From Hypholoma sublateritium FD-334 SS-4 (taxonomy: Eukaryota > Basidiomycota > Agaricomycetes > Agaricales > Strophariaceae), in contig KN817546.1 of assembly GCA_000827495.1 (NCBI GenBank), positions 235,978 to 299,977 of the forward strand: a stretch of 64,000 nt of DNA. Direction: 5' to 3'. Position 1 is the first letter of the stretch. The number at the start of each line of letters is the position of its first letter. This document shows positions 1 to 12,138 of the stretch, in pieces. The notes below the pieces were generated by a model. It worked only from the letters and a program-made list of their open reading frames with translations, had not been told where the DNA came from and ran no database searches. The position numbers were made by a program, and so were the translations under genes.

Positions 1-3000
1 CACGAAGACACAGGCGCCCTTCTTGAACTTGGCGAACCACTGGCCACCTTCGCCAGCCCATACATCGCACTTGTCGCCATGCTGCAACTTGAACTTCTGC
101 GCCTCTGAGTCGGAAATTTCGATGGGCTCCAAGTCGTGGATGAGCTCGACCTCTTGGTTGAAGACCTTCTTAGTGGGATCGNAACCCTGGAAAAGTTCGG
201 GTTCTACCAGGAACTGGTTAGTGTGGTGCAAACTGCAGTCTAAAAAAAGTTACCTATGAGACGAACACCGGCGTGCCTCAAGATATCCGTTTCGTATCGG
301 CCCTTAATGACTTTGTCGTCGACGGGTTCGTTCGTCTTGCTATCTACCCATCCGACGTACAGTGCACCATCCTTTGATCGACCGTCAAAGTGCTTGATGA
401 AGCCAATGAGCCACGCCATCTCGATGCAGCCTTCGATCGTGAATTCACCACGAGCTTCCATCTCCCATCTCGTGCGAGAGCTTCCCCATGGTCCTACTTC
501 GCCATAACCAGTGACGACGACGATCTTGTCAAGATCAACAAACCCGCGAAGGTAAGAAAGATCGGACAGAGATTTGGATGATTCGAGTGAAGGGAAGTCG
601 AAGCGGAAGTTAGCACGGGGGAGAACCTCCACGGTTTGAAGGAGGCGCTCTGCCTCGACACCGTGAATGACCTTGAAATCAGCAGAGTTGTCGCGAGCGA
701 TGGCACGGCGAAGATCCGCCTTCTTGTTGAGCTTGATGCGGATCCGTGTCGTGATGTCGGCAAAATCTGGAAGGCGATCCATACCGCCGTTCAACTCAGC
801 CCAGATAGGCTCAACCTGTGTGATACTGAACAAGAGGGGATGCATAAGACCGAGAATATTGAAGGCCATCTCTTTGGCAGAGAATGTTCGGACGCCGTAG
901 CTTTCTAGTTCGTGGGCGATGATATTGGTGGGGCCCATAAGACCGATTCCGCGAGTCCACCTTTGAATGTGTCAATGCCACGATAGAATTTACTGTAAAA
1001 CGAAAACGTACCCAATGACAGCACCTGCTAAGCAAAGATATTCGCCCCAGCTTTCGGATGCCCAGCGTTGGAAGAGCGTCTCCGAAGAGATCTTGGACTC
1101 CGAATAGAGGCCGTCGTTACCGAAGAGACCGTGGTTGGGCGATAGGGGTAGGATGACCTGCCCAGGCCGAGTGACGAAATGACGGCTGGCTTTCTTGGTC
1201 TTCACGGCACCAAGGACGCGGAGAAGGTTTACTAACATCATGCGATGAGCCAGCTCCGACCTATCATCGAGACCGTCGATTTCGCGACCGTTCTCGGGAA
1301 TACCGGCGAAGGGAATGATGTAGTCGAGATCCATGCCGAGGTTGGCGTAGATGTAATCGACTAGTGCTTCGACATCTTGCTTTGAGGCCTGGTTGAAGGT
1401 AACAACTGTGAGGGTCGAGCCGCGGCTTCCGAACGACTGGAAGATTCCTTGGTAATATTCGACGGTCTTACGGCTGTAGCTGGAAGTCGTAATGACGACA
1501 TAGGCGCCACCGGATAAGAGGCCTTTGACAATCTCAATTCCGATCGACCCTTTGCCAACACCGGTCAATAGAGCGTTCTTGTCCTTGAAGGTGGTACCGG
1601 CGGTGGCGATCTCGTGGAGGATATCGAGGTAGACTCCTGTCAAATTGCTGCTGTACTCCCAGGTCGATCCGACTTTACGCTTTAAGTGGAGAAGAGGAAC
1701 TTTGTCTGAGCTGATGGCGGTGACAGGAGTGATACCGGTGACTTGAGGGCGAAGGAACTGCGACGAAGAACGACGGCTGCGGGGCGTGCCCACGCGAGGA
1801 GGGCGGATTTCAGGCGAGCTGGCGAGAGATTTCACCACGCCTTCGTACAAGGCCTTGATGCGATTCTTCTGGTCGGAGCAGATCTCGGGAAGCGCTTTGA
1901 CGACCGACCAAAGCCTGAGAACATCGTCCTGGACTTTCCGGATATTGACAGCACCGGAAACGGTGTCGCCGCTTGCCATCTCTTCGACGTACGCCTCGAG
2001 CTTGCGGACATTCTCGCGGACGATCTCCGAGTACTTGATCTCACCCTTTTCTGTAACTTCAGTGTGAGGAGCAGTTGGGAAAGTAACTATAAGAGTTGAA
2101 TTATTTGAATGAGGAAAATATAGATCACTGGAAAGCTTAGATACATACCATCTTTGTACATCGGCGGTGTCCCGAGAACTTCGCGCGTGTTGTCGATCAA
2201 CTGCTGGCCGAACTCCTTCGCCAATTTGTAAGTCTNGCCTTTCGAGGCGTCGCAGTGGTCGATGTTATACTGCACGTAACGCAACATATCAGGATCGGCG
2301 CGGTTGAGGAGAGCGATACAGCGAGCGGTGATTTCACGGTCAACAGTGGTCAACCGACCAAAGATAATATCATAAAACATGATGAGGGCGTCCTGACGAG
2401 CCCAATTTCATGACGAATCGAAGTGACGAGGCTTGAGAATGTCGAAGCGGGGTTGGATCCCGTCGAGGTAGGTGTCGCCATGCTCTCGGGTGATGCTGTC
2501 GAGTTTCGCTTGCAGGGCGAGGCTGTTCGCTTTCTCCTGGTCGAATGCAATTTCACCAGCGCGAGAATCGCCGCCGAGGTAACGCATGTAGAGTTCGACA
2601 TGTTGAGCGGCAAATTTGTGCTGGTCGGCTTGAAACTTGATGAATTCCTCGCTGTTGATCACAGCTCCTCCGCCGCCGCCGCCAGCAGCACCGCCAGCTC
2701 CATGTGCCGAAAGAGAAATTCCAGAGCAGTGTGCGTAGATTGTGACGACGCCGTCCAGCCATGTCTTCGCCTCGCCCTCTGACGCAAGACGCTTTGCTGG
2801 CTCAACAGTAGTAGCCAGTGAGAGGACACCATCGGAGCGGGCAGGGCCAAGAACCCAAGATTTCGCGAAGTGAGCCTTAATAGCGGATGCGTTAAAGCCA
2901 CCTGGCATCTCACCGCCGACGAGACGTGAAATGAGTCCGGTACTGTACTTTCCGAGAGTGCCGTTGAAGCCGCTTCCTAAAGCAGACCCGAGTTCTTCGA

Positions 3001-3557
3001 GAGGAAGTTCCTCGCTTTTCTCGGGGGAAGAGGCAAACTCCTGCTGGAGATCGCCCAAGATCTCGTTTTGCAGAGTTGACTTGCCGCCAACAAGGTCTTT
3101 AATGGACTTCGACAGAGGAATCTCGTCAACACGCTTCTTCAGTTTCTGAGCTACGACAACCAGCAAGATGTCGATAGCCTTCACAGGAACGTCCTCGATA
3201 GATGCAACAGGGCCCGAAGGAGCGGCTACGGCCACAGTTGCAACAGGTGTTGGTCATCGTCTGTAAAGCAACCAGCTCTCCAGCGCAAACATATTGCTGA
3301 CCCTATAGAGTCATTAGAACCATAGATTATCAGAAGATCAGGTACCCATAACATACCTCGACGTTGTAATTAACGATTTCGAGCAGGGAGCCCGAGATGG
3401 TGGCGATGGAGTCAACTACCTCGCGCAGAGCGCCGTCGCTGAACGTAGGCGAAATGCGGCTGGGGTTGACAGCACACATGGCATAGTTCGACCGGTTCTC
3501 GGAGTCGCGCTCCACAGCGCGCTGCATGGTAATACCACGATAGAAAATGACATCGAC
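1..3557 (-). pseudogene. Fatty acid synthase (beta-MPT/alpha) pseudogene, left copy, cut by window edge
   Basis: Mirror copy of 47532-51088, read on the minus strand. It begins with a C-terminal piece of the beta-subunit malonyl/palmitoyl transferase (FYRG start, EIVNYNVE end), then jumps to the Pro/Ala linker, acyl carrier protein (LVGGKS, phosphopantetheine Ser codon at about 3077-3079), the structural region and the ketoreductase (GVGKGSIG nucleotide site, YSESK catalytic motif). A TGA at 2408-2410 replaces the Trp expected in the conserved FDSSWNWA segment. The reading frame changes between the transferase piece and the linker, where roughly 250 residues of a normal beta-alpha chain are missing. 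Introns of about 50 nt keep GT/AG ends. The start of the ketosynthase lies beyond the window. N at 182 and 2236 hide one codon each. Family and domain order are clear; lack of function follows from the breaks. Confidence 0.88.
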
Positions 3558-5225
3558 GCCGCCCTCCTCGCCCTTCGGTGTATGCGACCGCCTCTCGCCA
3601 CGCGAGCCCTTCGCCACGGCCTTCTTTGTGCTCGGCTTTCCAGGCGCGCCTTCGCGGCGGGCAGTGCGTCGTGGTGCACGAACGGGCCGAGGTCTTCGCC
3701 CGTGCGGATGCTGCGCTCGAGCACCTTGAGCAGCCGCGCAAAAATCTACGTGTCGACGTCCGGCGCGCGACGTGCCCAATACGCAGCCGGTCATTTGTCG
3801 GAGGCGTTCCGTCGGCCGCGCGACGCGCCCGATGAACTTGGTCAGCTTGCGGACGACGCCGGCGGCGAGTATGGGCCGCGAGAGGTCGGCGAAAAGCGCG
3901 GAGAAGAAGTCGTGGCTGAGATCGGTCGCCTCCATCTCGGAGGGCAGCGTGTCTTCAGCCCCGAAGACGTCCTCGATGAGAGATGTCGATTTTTCAAGCG
4001 GCCCTATAAAAAAGTTCAGTTTGGCAACAAGATTCTTTTATGCGTGAATATGAATGTATACCTCGCTGGTCCCCGTCTCCGATCGGCGTGGGGAGCTCTT
4101 GACGGAGTCAGCAGATCGTTTCGACAGACTCGACGGCCCATCGTCCTGCGATCCATACCCGCTGAGGTCTGGCCCATTGCTAGCCTGACACTTGCCAGTG
4201 CCTCCGTTCATCTTCCGTGTCGAGGCCGGCGTCGACCACGGACATCGGGGAATCGACACATATACATTGTTCACGATCCACTTGTGCGTCGACGTCAAAT
4301 GGTTATACGACACCTTCAAAAACGAACTGGAATTCCTGCTGGGAGTCAGAGAAACAGAAGGTCGGAAGCCACTTTCGTCAGTGAAGGTAAGGGTAAGGTG
4401 TTAACTGACAGTATGCGTTCGGAGGGGGGTTCTATCAACACGATAGGCATGCACTTCTTAGGAGTCACAAAGAACGCAGACGACCGCTCGGAATGCAGCG
4501 CAAGAGGATCGAGGCTTTCATCGGAGGGTGATAATCTTGGCTTCGGCGGAGGCGTGACAGGGCGTGCATTGAGGGCCGGGTAGGTGCAGGGTTCATTTGT
4601 TGTAGCTTGCGCTCAAGAAAATCATCAAAAATTGCCGGCGATTCTTGCGGCTGGTAGATATTTTCAGGGTGCGGATACGACTGCAATATGTGCTGTTGTT
4701 GAAACTGCGGTTGCGGCTGAGAATTCAACTGAGGGTAATACTGCTGGGAGTGATATTGGGTTGACTGCTGCTGCTGGGGTTGAGGTGGAGGCCGAGGTTG
4801 AGGCAAGGGTCGAGATTGAGGTGGCTGTTGCTGCGTCCGCGATGGCAGTGGACTGAGTACGCATTGCTCGGTGCGGTCTGTCAAAACACGGATTGAGCAA
4901 ATGTAGTCGTCTGGAAAGACAATGGGGACTGGGGGTGTCCACTGAGGTGGATCCTGGTATTGGTAGTTCCTAGCGTTTATAGTCAGTCGACCATCAAGAA
5001 TGAATGTTTCCGCACGTACGGGCCCGCCTGTTCACTCAGTATCCTCACGGCGTCATTACGAGTGGTCTCCTATAGCCTAGAATCATCGCTGCCTGGATAG
5101 TTCGCAAGATACCTAAGCTGCTGATCGTATTTCGAGAAAGCGGCCGGATTTCTCTTTGGAAAACCGGAGCAGGGGGCGTTATATAAGTTTGGCTGAGGAA
5201 ATGTTGGTGCAGCAGTCAAGGTCAT
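3558..5225 (-). pseudogene. SCC2/NIPBL-like cohesin loader, N-terminal fragment, left copy
   Basis: Exact mirror of 45864-47531. The reconstructed protein starts MTLTAAPTFPQPNLYN, runs through a Gln/Pro-rich stretch (about 4610-4840), a Pro-rich segment with PALNARPVTPPPKPRLSP, then a helical segment ([34 protein letters not shown]) and [19 protein letters not shown]. From memory this order resembles the N-terminus of agaric Scc2/Mis4 (Coprinopsis Rad9), but this could not be searched. A TAG at 3746-3748 interrupts VDT-IFARLLK where Gln is expected, and a frame change follows. A long open frame on the opposite strand (3582-4583) is a shadow. The fragment then fuses in frame to the synthase piece. 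Confidence 0.5.
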
Positions 5226-5721
5226 ATTACTAATGTGAAGCAACACTTGAAGAGGCGTTAACTAGTTATATATCTCGAGAACGGGTTAGAGCGTACCATG
5301 GTGCNTAGGCGTCGTGCAAGGAGACTCGCTAGCCATTTTGAAGATGCTTGGGAACTGGCATACGGGTCCTGCGAGCGCTGCTGGCGGATTTTGTACTCTA
5401 GGGAAATCACTGGNAATTGTGACTCATTTTGCGTGCGCCGAGGTCGGGGCGTGCGTCGAGTTGCAAGTTTGCGTTCGCCGCTTGGCTCGCGTCGCCAATT
5501 GAAAGTCACGCGCGTGATGCGTGACATGATCTCAGGCCTCATGCGCAACTTTGATATTTTCGTGCCGCCTCACTTCAATACAAACCCTATACAAACCCAT
5601 GCCCAGCCAGCCACCCGCCCATATTCAGATACCCCGCGCCCAGATAGACAAAGCCTTCTGTGCGCTTCCCACAGTTCCCTTTCGCCAATTTGCCCTCCTG
5701 ACTACTTTTCCAGGTCCTGAC

Positions 5722-6356
5722 ATGTATCATGTTCGCTGCTCGTCGAAGCTCTTCCTCGTCGTCAGGGACCAGTGCGACGCTGTTGCCGACGCGCGGCGCA
5801 AGTTCCGCCACGCGCGCGGGGACTGCTTCAGCGTGCTCAACGTCGTGCACGCGTAGCGCGCGGTCGCCGCCGCGGAGGGCAAACACGCGCGCCGCGAGTG
5901 GTGTCGGAAGCACTTCTCGAACGAGCGGACGTTCCTCGAGGCGCACGAGACCCGCGAGCAGCTTGCGATGACGTGCCTCCGGGTGCTCATCAACACCTCG
6001 AAAACACCAAAAGAAGAGGAAGAAGGATGCGGTGGTCCGCAGCATGGGCTATGAGCTCGCGGGGAACTCGGCGTTCCTGCAGCCTGTCGGGATGTATAAG
6101 CAGACGATGGGGCAGACTGTGAGTCCTTCCGAGTATTCGTCGGTTGGCGCTGGACTGACCTTTTTTGAAGATCATTAAAGTCCATTCGGGCTCAACGCTG
6201 CGCGACAATAAAGTTACCGCCATCATTTACGACGAGCTGGTATGTGCACTGTTCGCCTACTCGCGAGATGGTTGCTGAGTAGATGCACGCGGGGTCACGT
6301 CAATACCGAAGAGCTTTTTCCTCTCGGCTGCGGCGTTCAACCAACGCAACGTCTGA
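5722..6356 (+). pseudogene. DEAH-box RNA helicase, C-terminal (OB-fold) fragment
   Basis: The reading VADARRKFRHARGD, SVLNVVHA, WCRKHFSNER and THETREQLA-like text matches the C-terminal OB-fold region of DEAH RNA helicases (ratchet/OB part of DHX8/DHX33-type enzymes). After a frame change come GYELAGNSAFLQPVGMYKQT, an intron at about 6119-6171, KVHSGSTL and AIIYDEL, another intron, and SIPKSFFLSAAAFNQRN before TGA 6354-6356. A TAG at 5854-5856 and the frame change break it, and the two RecA domains are absent. It starts within about 100 bp of the IR1 edge, so the arm boundary and the truncation may be one event. Family assignment is good; which helicase is uncertain. Confidence 0.62.
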
Positions 6357-6762
6357 GCCTTCCGCGGAGTAGCGGCACTCAAATAGCTGTACTACTTCGC
6401 CCCTGTAAATTGGCACTTTATCTTTAAAGCCAATGAAACAACTGTGAAATAGTTCCGTCCGATACACGCAAGCTATCTTGAATATTTTGTTCGTCGTGCG
6501 GCGGCTCTGTGAATGGCCAGGACCAATGCATTGATGATTTGTGAATGTAAACTGATCGATAAATTCAGGTGGACTCGGAGCATTCGGCTACCTTAAGTTT
6601 AGATATCTATCGCCATCCAACTTTCTCTCCTGTCCGTCCGCCCACGCCTATTTTTGTCCATCGCTTTGTCTTGGCCCCAGTTCTTCGTACCCGCCGGTAG
6701 CTGCTGTCACCATCTAGACAAAACCATTCCTTTATGTGTATCATAGAAGTATCAGCAAAAAA
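6357..6762. other. Intergenic, nothing identified
   Basis: AT-leaning sequence between the helicase fragment and the 3' end of the Zn2Cys6 gene. No supported reading frame or RNA gene was seen. Confidence 0.5.
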
Positions 6763-7925
6763 TCATGAGATGGTCACTGAAACCCCCATGCCTTGCCTTG
6801 CTCCTGGCCACATGTACAAATGTACGTTTTCATCTTGAATCTGCATATCCTGTGGTCCGTCTTGCTTGGGCCACATGTGGTCATTGCCAGCATAGGTATT
6901 AGTCGGCGCAAACGTCTCGCACTGAGGTGCTGAAGGACGGTAGTAATGAAATTTGACATGACTATTGGTATGTAAGGTAGTTGTCAACTCTGGTTTGTAG
7001 TACTGCATGTGTATCTAGGAAAAGTATGTATCAGTAAGATCTAATGTGGGTGGTGGGCGAGAATGAGGGTACCTGTTCGGCCTGTGCTGAGATTGACATG
7101 GGCATCTGGTCTGTAGTGAGTGGCTGGAAATCAGAGACTTGAATGTCTGCGGTGTGGGTGACATCTTGACCATTCATGGGAATGTTTGCATCTTCGTTTG
7201 CTGTTTCGCATGGTTGTACGGAAACTTGGGGATGATGTGCTATTGACATCTGATTCTGGGATGGCATCGCTGCAGGGCTTTCTAGCAGAGGAATGGTCGA
7301 CTCAGTATGTATGGTAGCGATGATTGGGTGGGTCTGAGTTCGCAACGATTGAACCAAAGTGGGGCATCCCAGCCGAAAACTTCAGTAACAATAATAGTAA
7401 GCAGCTTAAAACAGTGTCAAGAACCCCGACATGAAACCACAGACCTTGTGATTTGCTTCATTTCTGACAACATTTTCTGGATTTCTACTTGGGTATTTGT
7501 AATGTCCGCCACACAGTCTTCAATGTTGTTCAGTCTCCTGTGATGTATATGTAACATCAGCCCTGTATTGGAAATGATACTTGAGCTCACCTAACAATAT
7601 CGGTCGATGGATTGCAGCCTGTCGGCTTTTTGAATGTGCATTCATGCCCACCTTTTTTACAGCGTCGGCAAGGAGGGTCATCAGAACCTTCACAGCGCAT
7701 TTTCTGCGCCCGACATGCCGTCTGTGGTTTAATTTTAATTCTGCAAGAAGGCCGAAAAGGGGGAAGTATAACTTACGCAGGCACCTTAAGCAGAAAGTGA
7801 GCAGAGAGTGAGCACTGAGCAACCGCAAAATTAAGAAAGCCGCTAGTAGACGTACGCAAGCCTCTAGTGGTAGTTTTATGGGTGAGAATATCCGTTCTCT
7901 TTTGCTCTTTCGTAACGATTTTCAT
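6763..7925 (-). CDS. Zn(II)2Cys6 fungal transcription factor
   Basis: Splicing of short exons gives a binuclear zinc cluster: ACTACRAQKMRCEG followed by PPCRRCKKGGHECTF, the C-x2-C-x6-C ... C-x2-C-x6-C pattern of Gal4-type DNA-binding domains. A basic run (KEQKRTD, THKTTTRGLR) precedes it, and a coiled-coil linker (RLNNIEDCVADITNTQVEI) follows, as usual for dimerisation. The C-terminal part is rich in Gln, Thr, His and Pro and ends at 6763. The best model starts at the ATG of MKIVTKEQ (7923-7925) and needs an 8-nt micro-exon (7777-7784) to place the first two cysteines; an upstream ATG at 8015 is in the same frame. The protein, about 300 residues, is short for the family and lacks the large regulatory domain. 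Targets are unknown. Confidence 0.72.
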
Positions 7926-8099
7926 TGTGTGATAAGAGCGCTGCAATGATCTTGAACAAGGAGTAGTGGGCGATAAGTGGACAGTGAACTGAGGGAAAGA
8001 AAGGGATAAATACATGGGGCAACTTGGTGATCTTTGCAGGGTTCAGCCAATCAGTCGAGCCGTTACATATACACTGTCTATCCAATCATCCTTGCAAAT

Positions 8100-9590
8100 A
8101 TTCTGAGATAGTCGACGCATTATTTAGCCAACCTATTATCGTGTAGGCGTTGTCTGTCATGTGTCTGTTTTTTTAGTCAACCAGGCCTAGGCAAAATGGA
8201 GATATTTACAACATTTTATCTGAACTCGCTACACGTATGATGTACGTGCCCCTCAAACACGGTTTTCAGCATCAAATGACCATGTCATAGTGATATATAG
8301 CGACATTACAATCAAGGCACGAACTGGTACGAAGTACATGCAGCAAGATCTAGTTGGGTGTCGGAGGTGCGGTGGCGGTTAGCGGCGGCTGAGCGGCATG
8401 GGTCGCGACGACACCATGGGGTGGTGGAGGGCCATGATGGAAGCAAACGATGACTACGCGGGGCAGCAGAGATCAGCAGCAGCAGCGTAAAGGGAATATC
8501 GGAACTGCTGGGTATATGTTCAGGGAAGTGGTGGCGCGTGAGGTGTATATCCGCCGGTGTCGTGGACTATTACTTCCCGGCGCAGGCGCGCATGCGTCAA
8601 TACTCGTACAGTAGCTCGGGTAGGTGGAGTTCGCGGTCGAGCCTAGCAGTGCTCATCAGCCAGTGGGAGAGTGCGGCATCTCGCAGAGCAATCCCTCATT
8701 GACTCTTGAGTAACGTTAACGTTGTTGCCTGTTTTTTTTCTTTCAGACTCCACGGATAGGGGAAAAAATTGGCACGATATTCATAATTCATATGCGCACC
8801 TTGGGAATGGAATGCAAGAGTCTGCATACAGCGGCATTGATATGGGATCGAGTATCTTTTAAGTCAAAGAGAGAAAAAATGGGGCTCCATTGGCATCGCG
8901 AATGTGAACACCCACAGTGCGAGACTTGCCAGCTGAATCTGCCGATAAGTAGATCCCATCAGATTTGTCAGCGTCGTTCGCGAAATTCGGTTGGCAATTT
9001 CATTTGCAAAGCACAAAAGTACATCGATGGAGAAGAGAACGGGACATTTGCCTATTCATAGCATCCACGACGCACAGCCAACATTTTTCGCCCGGGCCCG
9101 ACATTCCGAGTGCGAAAAGGCTGGAAAGGATGGAAATATCTCTAGAGTTACTTGCAACAATTATGTAATTAGAACGGCAAGTCCTGCTTCAAGGTGCTTG
9201 GCTAACGCGTGTACATAAGCTGCCGAGATGCCGATCCAAACTTCACGATCTTCACCACTTTTCGGTCAATCGTTTGCCTTTGTTCTTCTCCCAATCTTCA
9301 ACAGTTCGTTACTCGATCTTACCCGTTTCCCACCGAAGAGCTCCGTGACTACAAAGGCTCACCATGAACGAGGCCAATGTCAATCAAATGGATGCCAAAG
9401 CCCGAAAGATTCCATTATGCTTGTACCACGCTTGAAACAGAAGATCCTATTCACTCGTCCGCGTCATGACTTATGCCAATAGGCACTCGCAAAGCAGTGA
9501 CAATAAAGGAAACAAAGGTTTAATCCGTATATGAATTGCGTGTGCTGAGTCCATCCATTGAACACTCGGAGACTCCGAACACTGCTCTGC
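8100..9590. other. Long intergenic stretch with a GC-rich island
   Basis: No gene is supported. A GC-rich island lies at about 8340-8700 without a convincing frame. A short open frame at 8792-9061 has no recognisable domain and no splice support. Confidence 0.45.
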
Positions 9591-10969
9591 ATGGTTCACA
9601 ACTACTCTAAGATTGTTGTCGTTGGCGCTCAAGGAAGCGGTGAGCCTTGCATCTTAGTTTTATTTCAATTTCTCATTACGCATTTCTGCGCTAAGGGAAA
9701 TCTACATTCATAGGCAGTATTACTGGTGTAAGTTCAATCAGACAACATTGTACTTAATGAGATATTTTACTGAAAACAAAAATCAACCGGTAGATATGTC
9801 TCGGTATCCCCACACTCTGCCCTGTTGAATGGAACATCATTCCCGCTGCAAACTGGTCTGCGACGGTTTCAGTGGCCCATCACAAACCCAACACACTATC
9901 TGCGACAGGAATCGGTTTTACACCACCGAAGCAAATTGGCGACATTTGCTCCTCGCCATCTCAATTAATCTCTCTCCTCAAAAGAGCAGAGATACTTACG
10001 ATCTACCCAGGCATAGATATGGCGCACGTATTTACACTCAACGAAGGCACCATCGGCACAATTTTAGCTTCTTCAACATCCAGAATCTCTGGCGGAATGA
10101 TATGTATCACGCTGAAGTACCCTTGCGTACTTCTTACCAAGCAGATCACCATTGTTGATGTTCCAGGTCAGTTGGAATGTTGAAATTGGTATCATCGTCC
10201 TCATGTTTTCTCCGGCAAGGTGTGGCCCACCACAGTACGGCAGAAAAAACTTTAGAGAATGTCTACGTGCAGCAACTTGTTTCTAAATGCTGCGCTTGCA
10301 CCAGCGGACGAACCTTGATTGCAGTCTTGCTTCCTATGCGTTCGTTTTTTCAAGGAACTTTTTTTATTCGATTTTTTAACTGACGTGCGATGTGCCTTCT
10401 TTTCATTGGGCTTCTCTAGATGTAGATTCCGAGAAAGGGAATCAAGCTCTTACCTTTGCAAAATCCATCAACAAGGATCTTTGCAAAACCATATGTAAGT
10501 CTGGCATTGTGAATCAACTGAACCGGTTTGATCGACCGAATTTGTATCAGTAATATTCAATCATCTCGACTGCTCCATTTCTCCATGGTCGATGGAAGCT
10601 ATTCAACAACACCAATGCTTCTTCGTACACCTGCCGGCTGATCATTTCCCTGGTCCCCAGTTCTCTTTCCTGGAAGCTGATATCCAGCATCTCCGCCAAG
10701 AAGAAGCGGCATTCTTTAGGTTGTGCGAGCCGTGGGCGTCGCGGTCAGGGCGGGGAAACCTTGGTGTTCCCAATGTTCTCAAGTGGTGTCTACCAAACCG
10801 CGAACCTCTTTCACGATACTGGTTTCAGCAGCTTCTGGAGCAAGCATATAAGGGATTGTTCATTGTAGTATGCGATGCCGTGCGGTTCTTAAAGTGGATT
10901 TTATCCGCGCTGCTCATACTCTACGTACTCTGCTTAGTAGCAGTGATTTTGGAAAACTTTGTGCAGTAG
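9591..10969 (+). CDS. Compact tail-anchored dynamin-like GTPase
   Basis: Six exons (9591-9639, 9696-9727, 9794-10166, 10220-10339, 10420-10494, 10551-10969) join in one frame to 355 residues. The P-loop is GAQGSGKST; a Thr/Pro switch segment (PTLCPVEW) follows; G3 is TIVDVPG, like the DLPG of dynamins; NHLD after KTILIF sits where dynamins have TKLD. Then come a segment like the dynamin ERxFF...GTPYL region (RQEEAAFFRLCEPW, LGVPNVLK) and, in place of a stalk and GED, a C-terminal hydrophobic helix (WILSALLILYVLCLVAVIL) with a short tail. This suggests a membrane-anchored GTPase without the assembly stalk. The G4 Lys is replaced by His, so nucleotide specificity may be altered. Donor at 10340 is non-consensus. 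Function is not known; membrane remodelling is inferred from the family. Confidence 0.72.
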
Positions 10970-11635
10970 TTTATATCATTGCTTCGCTATCTCAGGCATA
11001 CTGATGTCAATGTAGTAGAGCAGACTGGGAATTGACATGTAAATTTTTGAAGACCAGATTTTTGTCTCCGCGATGTCTCGTAGACTGAGACTCGGAGTCG
11101 TAAAGCTGGCTTAATCAACAATAGCACGTGATCTCAATGACCCAACGCTCACCTCCACACCACGTACCGCCATTTCGCTGAACTGCTACCACCGCACGGC
11201 GCAAGGCATACCCATGGGCGTTACGTAGAGTTTATTGTTATGTTCAGCATGTGTATATTCTCTGGTGCGTCCTTTTTAACTTTCGGCCTCGCATTGTCCT
11301 ATGCTGAAAGTACTTCAAAACTGTTGATAGTATCTTGCTGACTGCTTCTATTCACCGGGAATCTTGGCAGATGCACTGAAACCGTCTACTGCCGTTCACG
11401 CGCAGCCCTGGGAGCTTGGGATTCGGACTCGCGGTGTTCGCGCGGCGACGCCTCGCTACCTATACGCCTTGTAACACCCACATACGACGGCCACTCCAGC
11501 GCCGCGTAATACGTCACTCCCCACAAGTCGCCACATTGACTTGGCTAGTGCCGCTGAACACTGTATACGATGCTAGCTTTGTTTGTATGCAGGATATAGA
11601 CATAGTCCCTGTCTGGATGACATCGATGAATCCGA

Positions 11636-11927
11636 GCCTGATCATCGCGACTGTCTGCTTTTCCGGCCGCACCGCGAACCGCTCCACCTTGGTCTCTGTA
11701 CACGTGGCATCGGAGTGAATGGCTATTCTCACAGATGACCTGAAGCGCGATGCGTCTGGATGCGCCGCGTACGGGTCCGTCTGCTCTCTCTCTTGGACTT
11801 CGGCGTACTGAAAATCTGAAATTTGATTTTACCTTGTTACAAGTCGGTCGGAGAACGCATGCGGTGCGAAGGGAATGTAAAGGCCATCACAACCGCTGGC
11901 CTGATCATCGCGACTTTCTGCTTTTCC
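11636..11927. repeat. Two near-identical 29-nt direct copies in gene-poor DNA
   Basis: A 29-nt stretch beginning GCCTGATCATCGCGACT at 11636-11664 recurs at 11899-11927 with one difference. Both read in a frame giving LIIATxCFS, reminiscent of a membrane-helix motif in agaric multi-pass proteins, but no gene around them could be built. The surrounding region 10970-12138 holds nothing else that can be supported. Confidence 0.5.
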
Positions 11928-12138
11928 ATTCTTTTCGGCAGCTCCGTCTACGCCTTGGACGCGCTCTATTCGATTCTCTGCATGTCTGAGTTTCATCCCC
12001 AGGACCAGTATAATGGATACAGGATTCGTGTAAGCCGGTGCGTCGCGACTACTGATACAGTCTCGATTGACACTTGTTATACAATATTCTATGTAAAATA
12101 CCCGCTATATATTAATATCATAACTAATTGGCCAACTT

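Larger units (their letters stand above)
1..5627. repeat. IR1 left arm of a perfect inverted duplication
   Basis: Every protein and base stretch compared here is the exact reverse complement of 45462-51088, with x pairing with 51089-x. Four N characters (182, 2236, 5305, 5414) mirror N at 50907, 48853, 45784 and 45675. Identity stops after 5627; the next 20 bases are still recognisable but carry a 2-base indel and a substitution, then the flanks differ. The arm reaches the window edge, so its outer end is unknown. It carries the SCC2-like and fatty acid synthase pseudogene pieces. Confidence 0.97.

Noticed and set aside
3582..4583. 333-codon plus-strand open frame (and its mirror 46506-47507)
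   Set aside because: It is antisense to the SCC2-like fragment, which has recognisable text and splice sites on the other strand; composition looks like a shadow frame in GC-rich DNA.
8792..9061. 89-codon open frame with HRECEHPQCETCQL as a zinc finger
   Set aside because: Cysteine and histidine spacing fits no known finger and there is no neighbouring exon.
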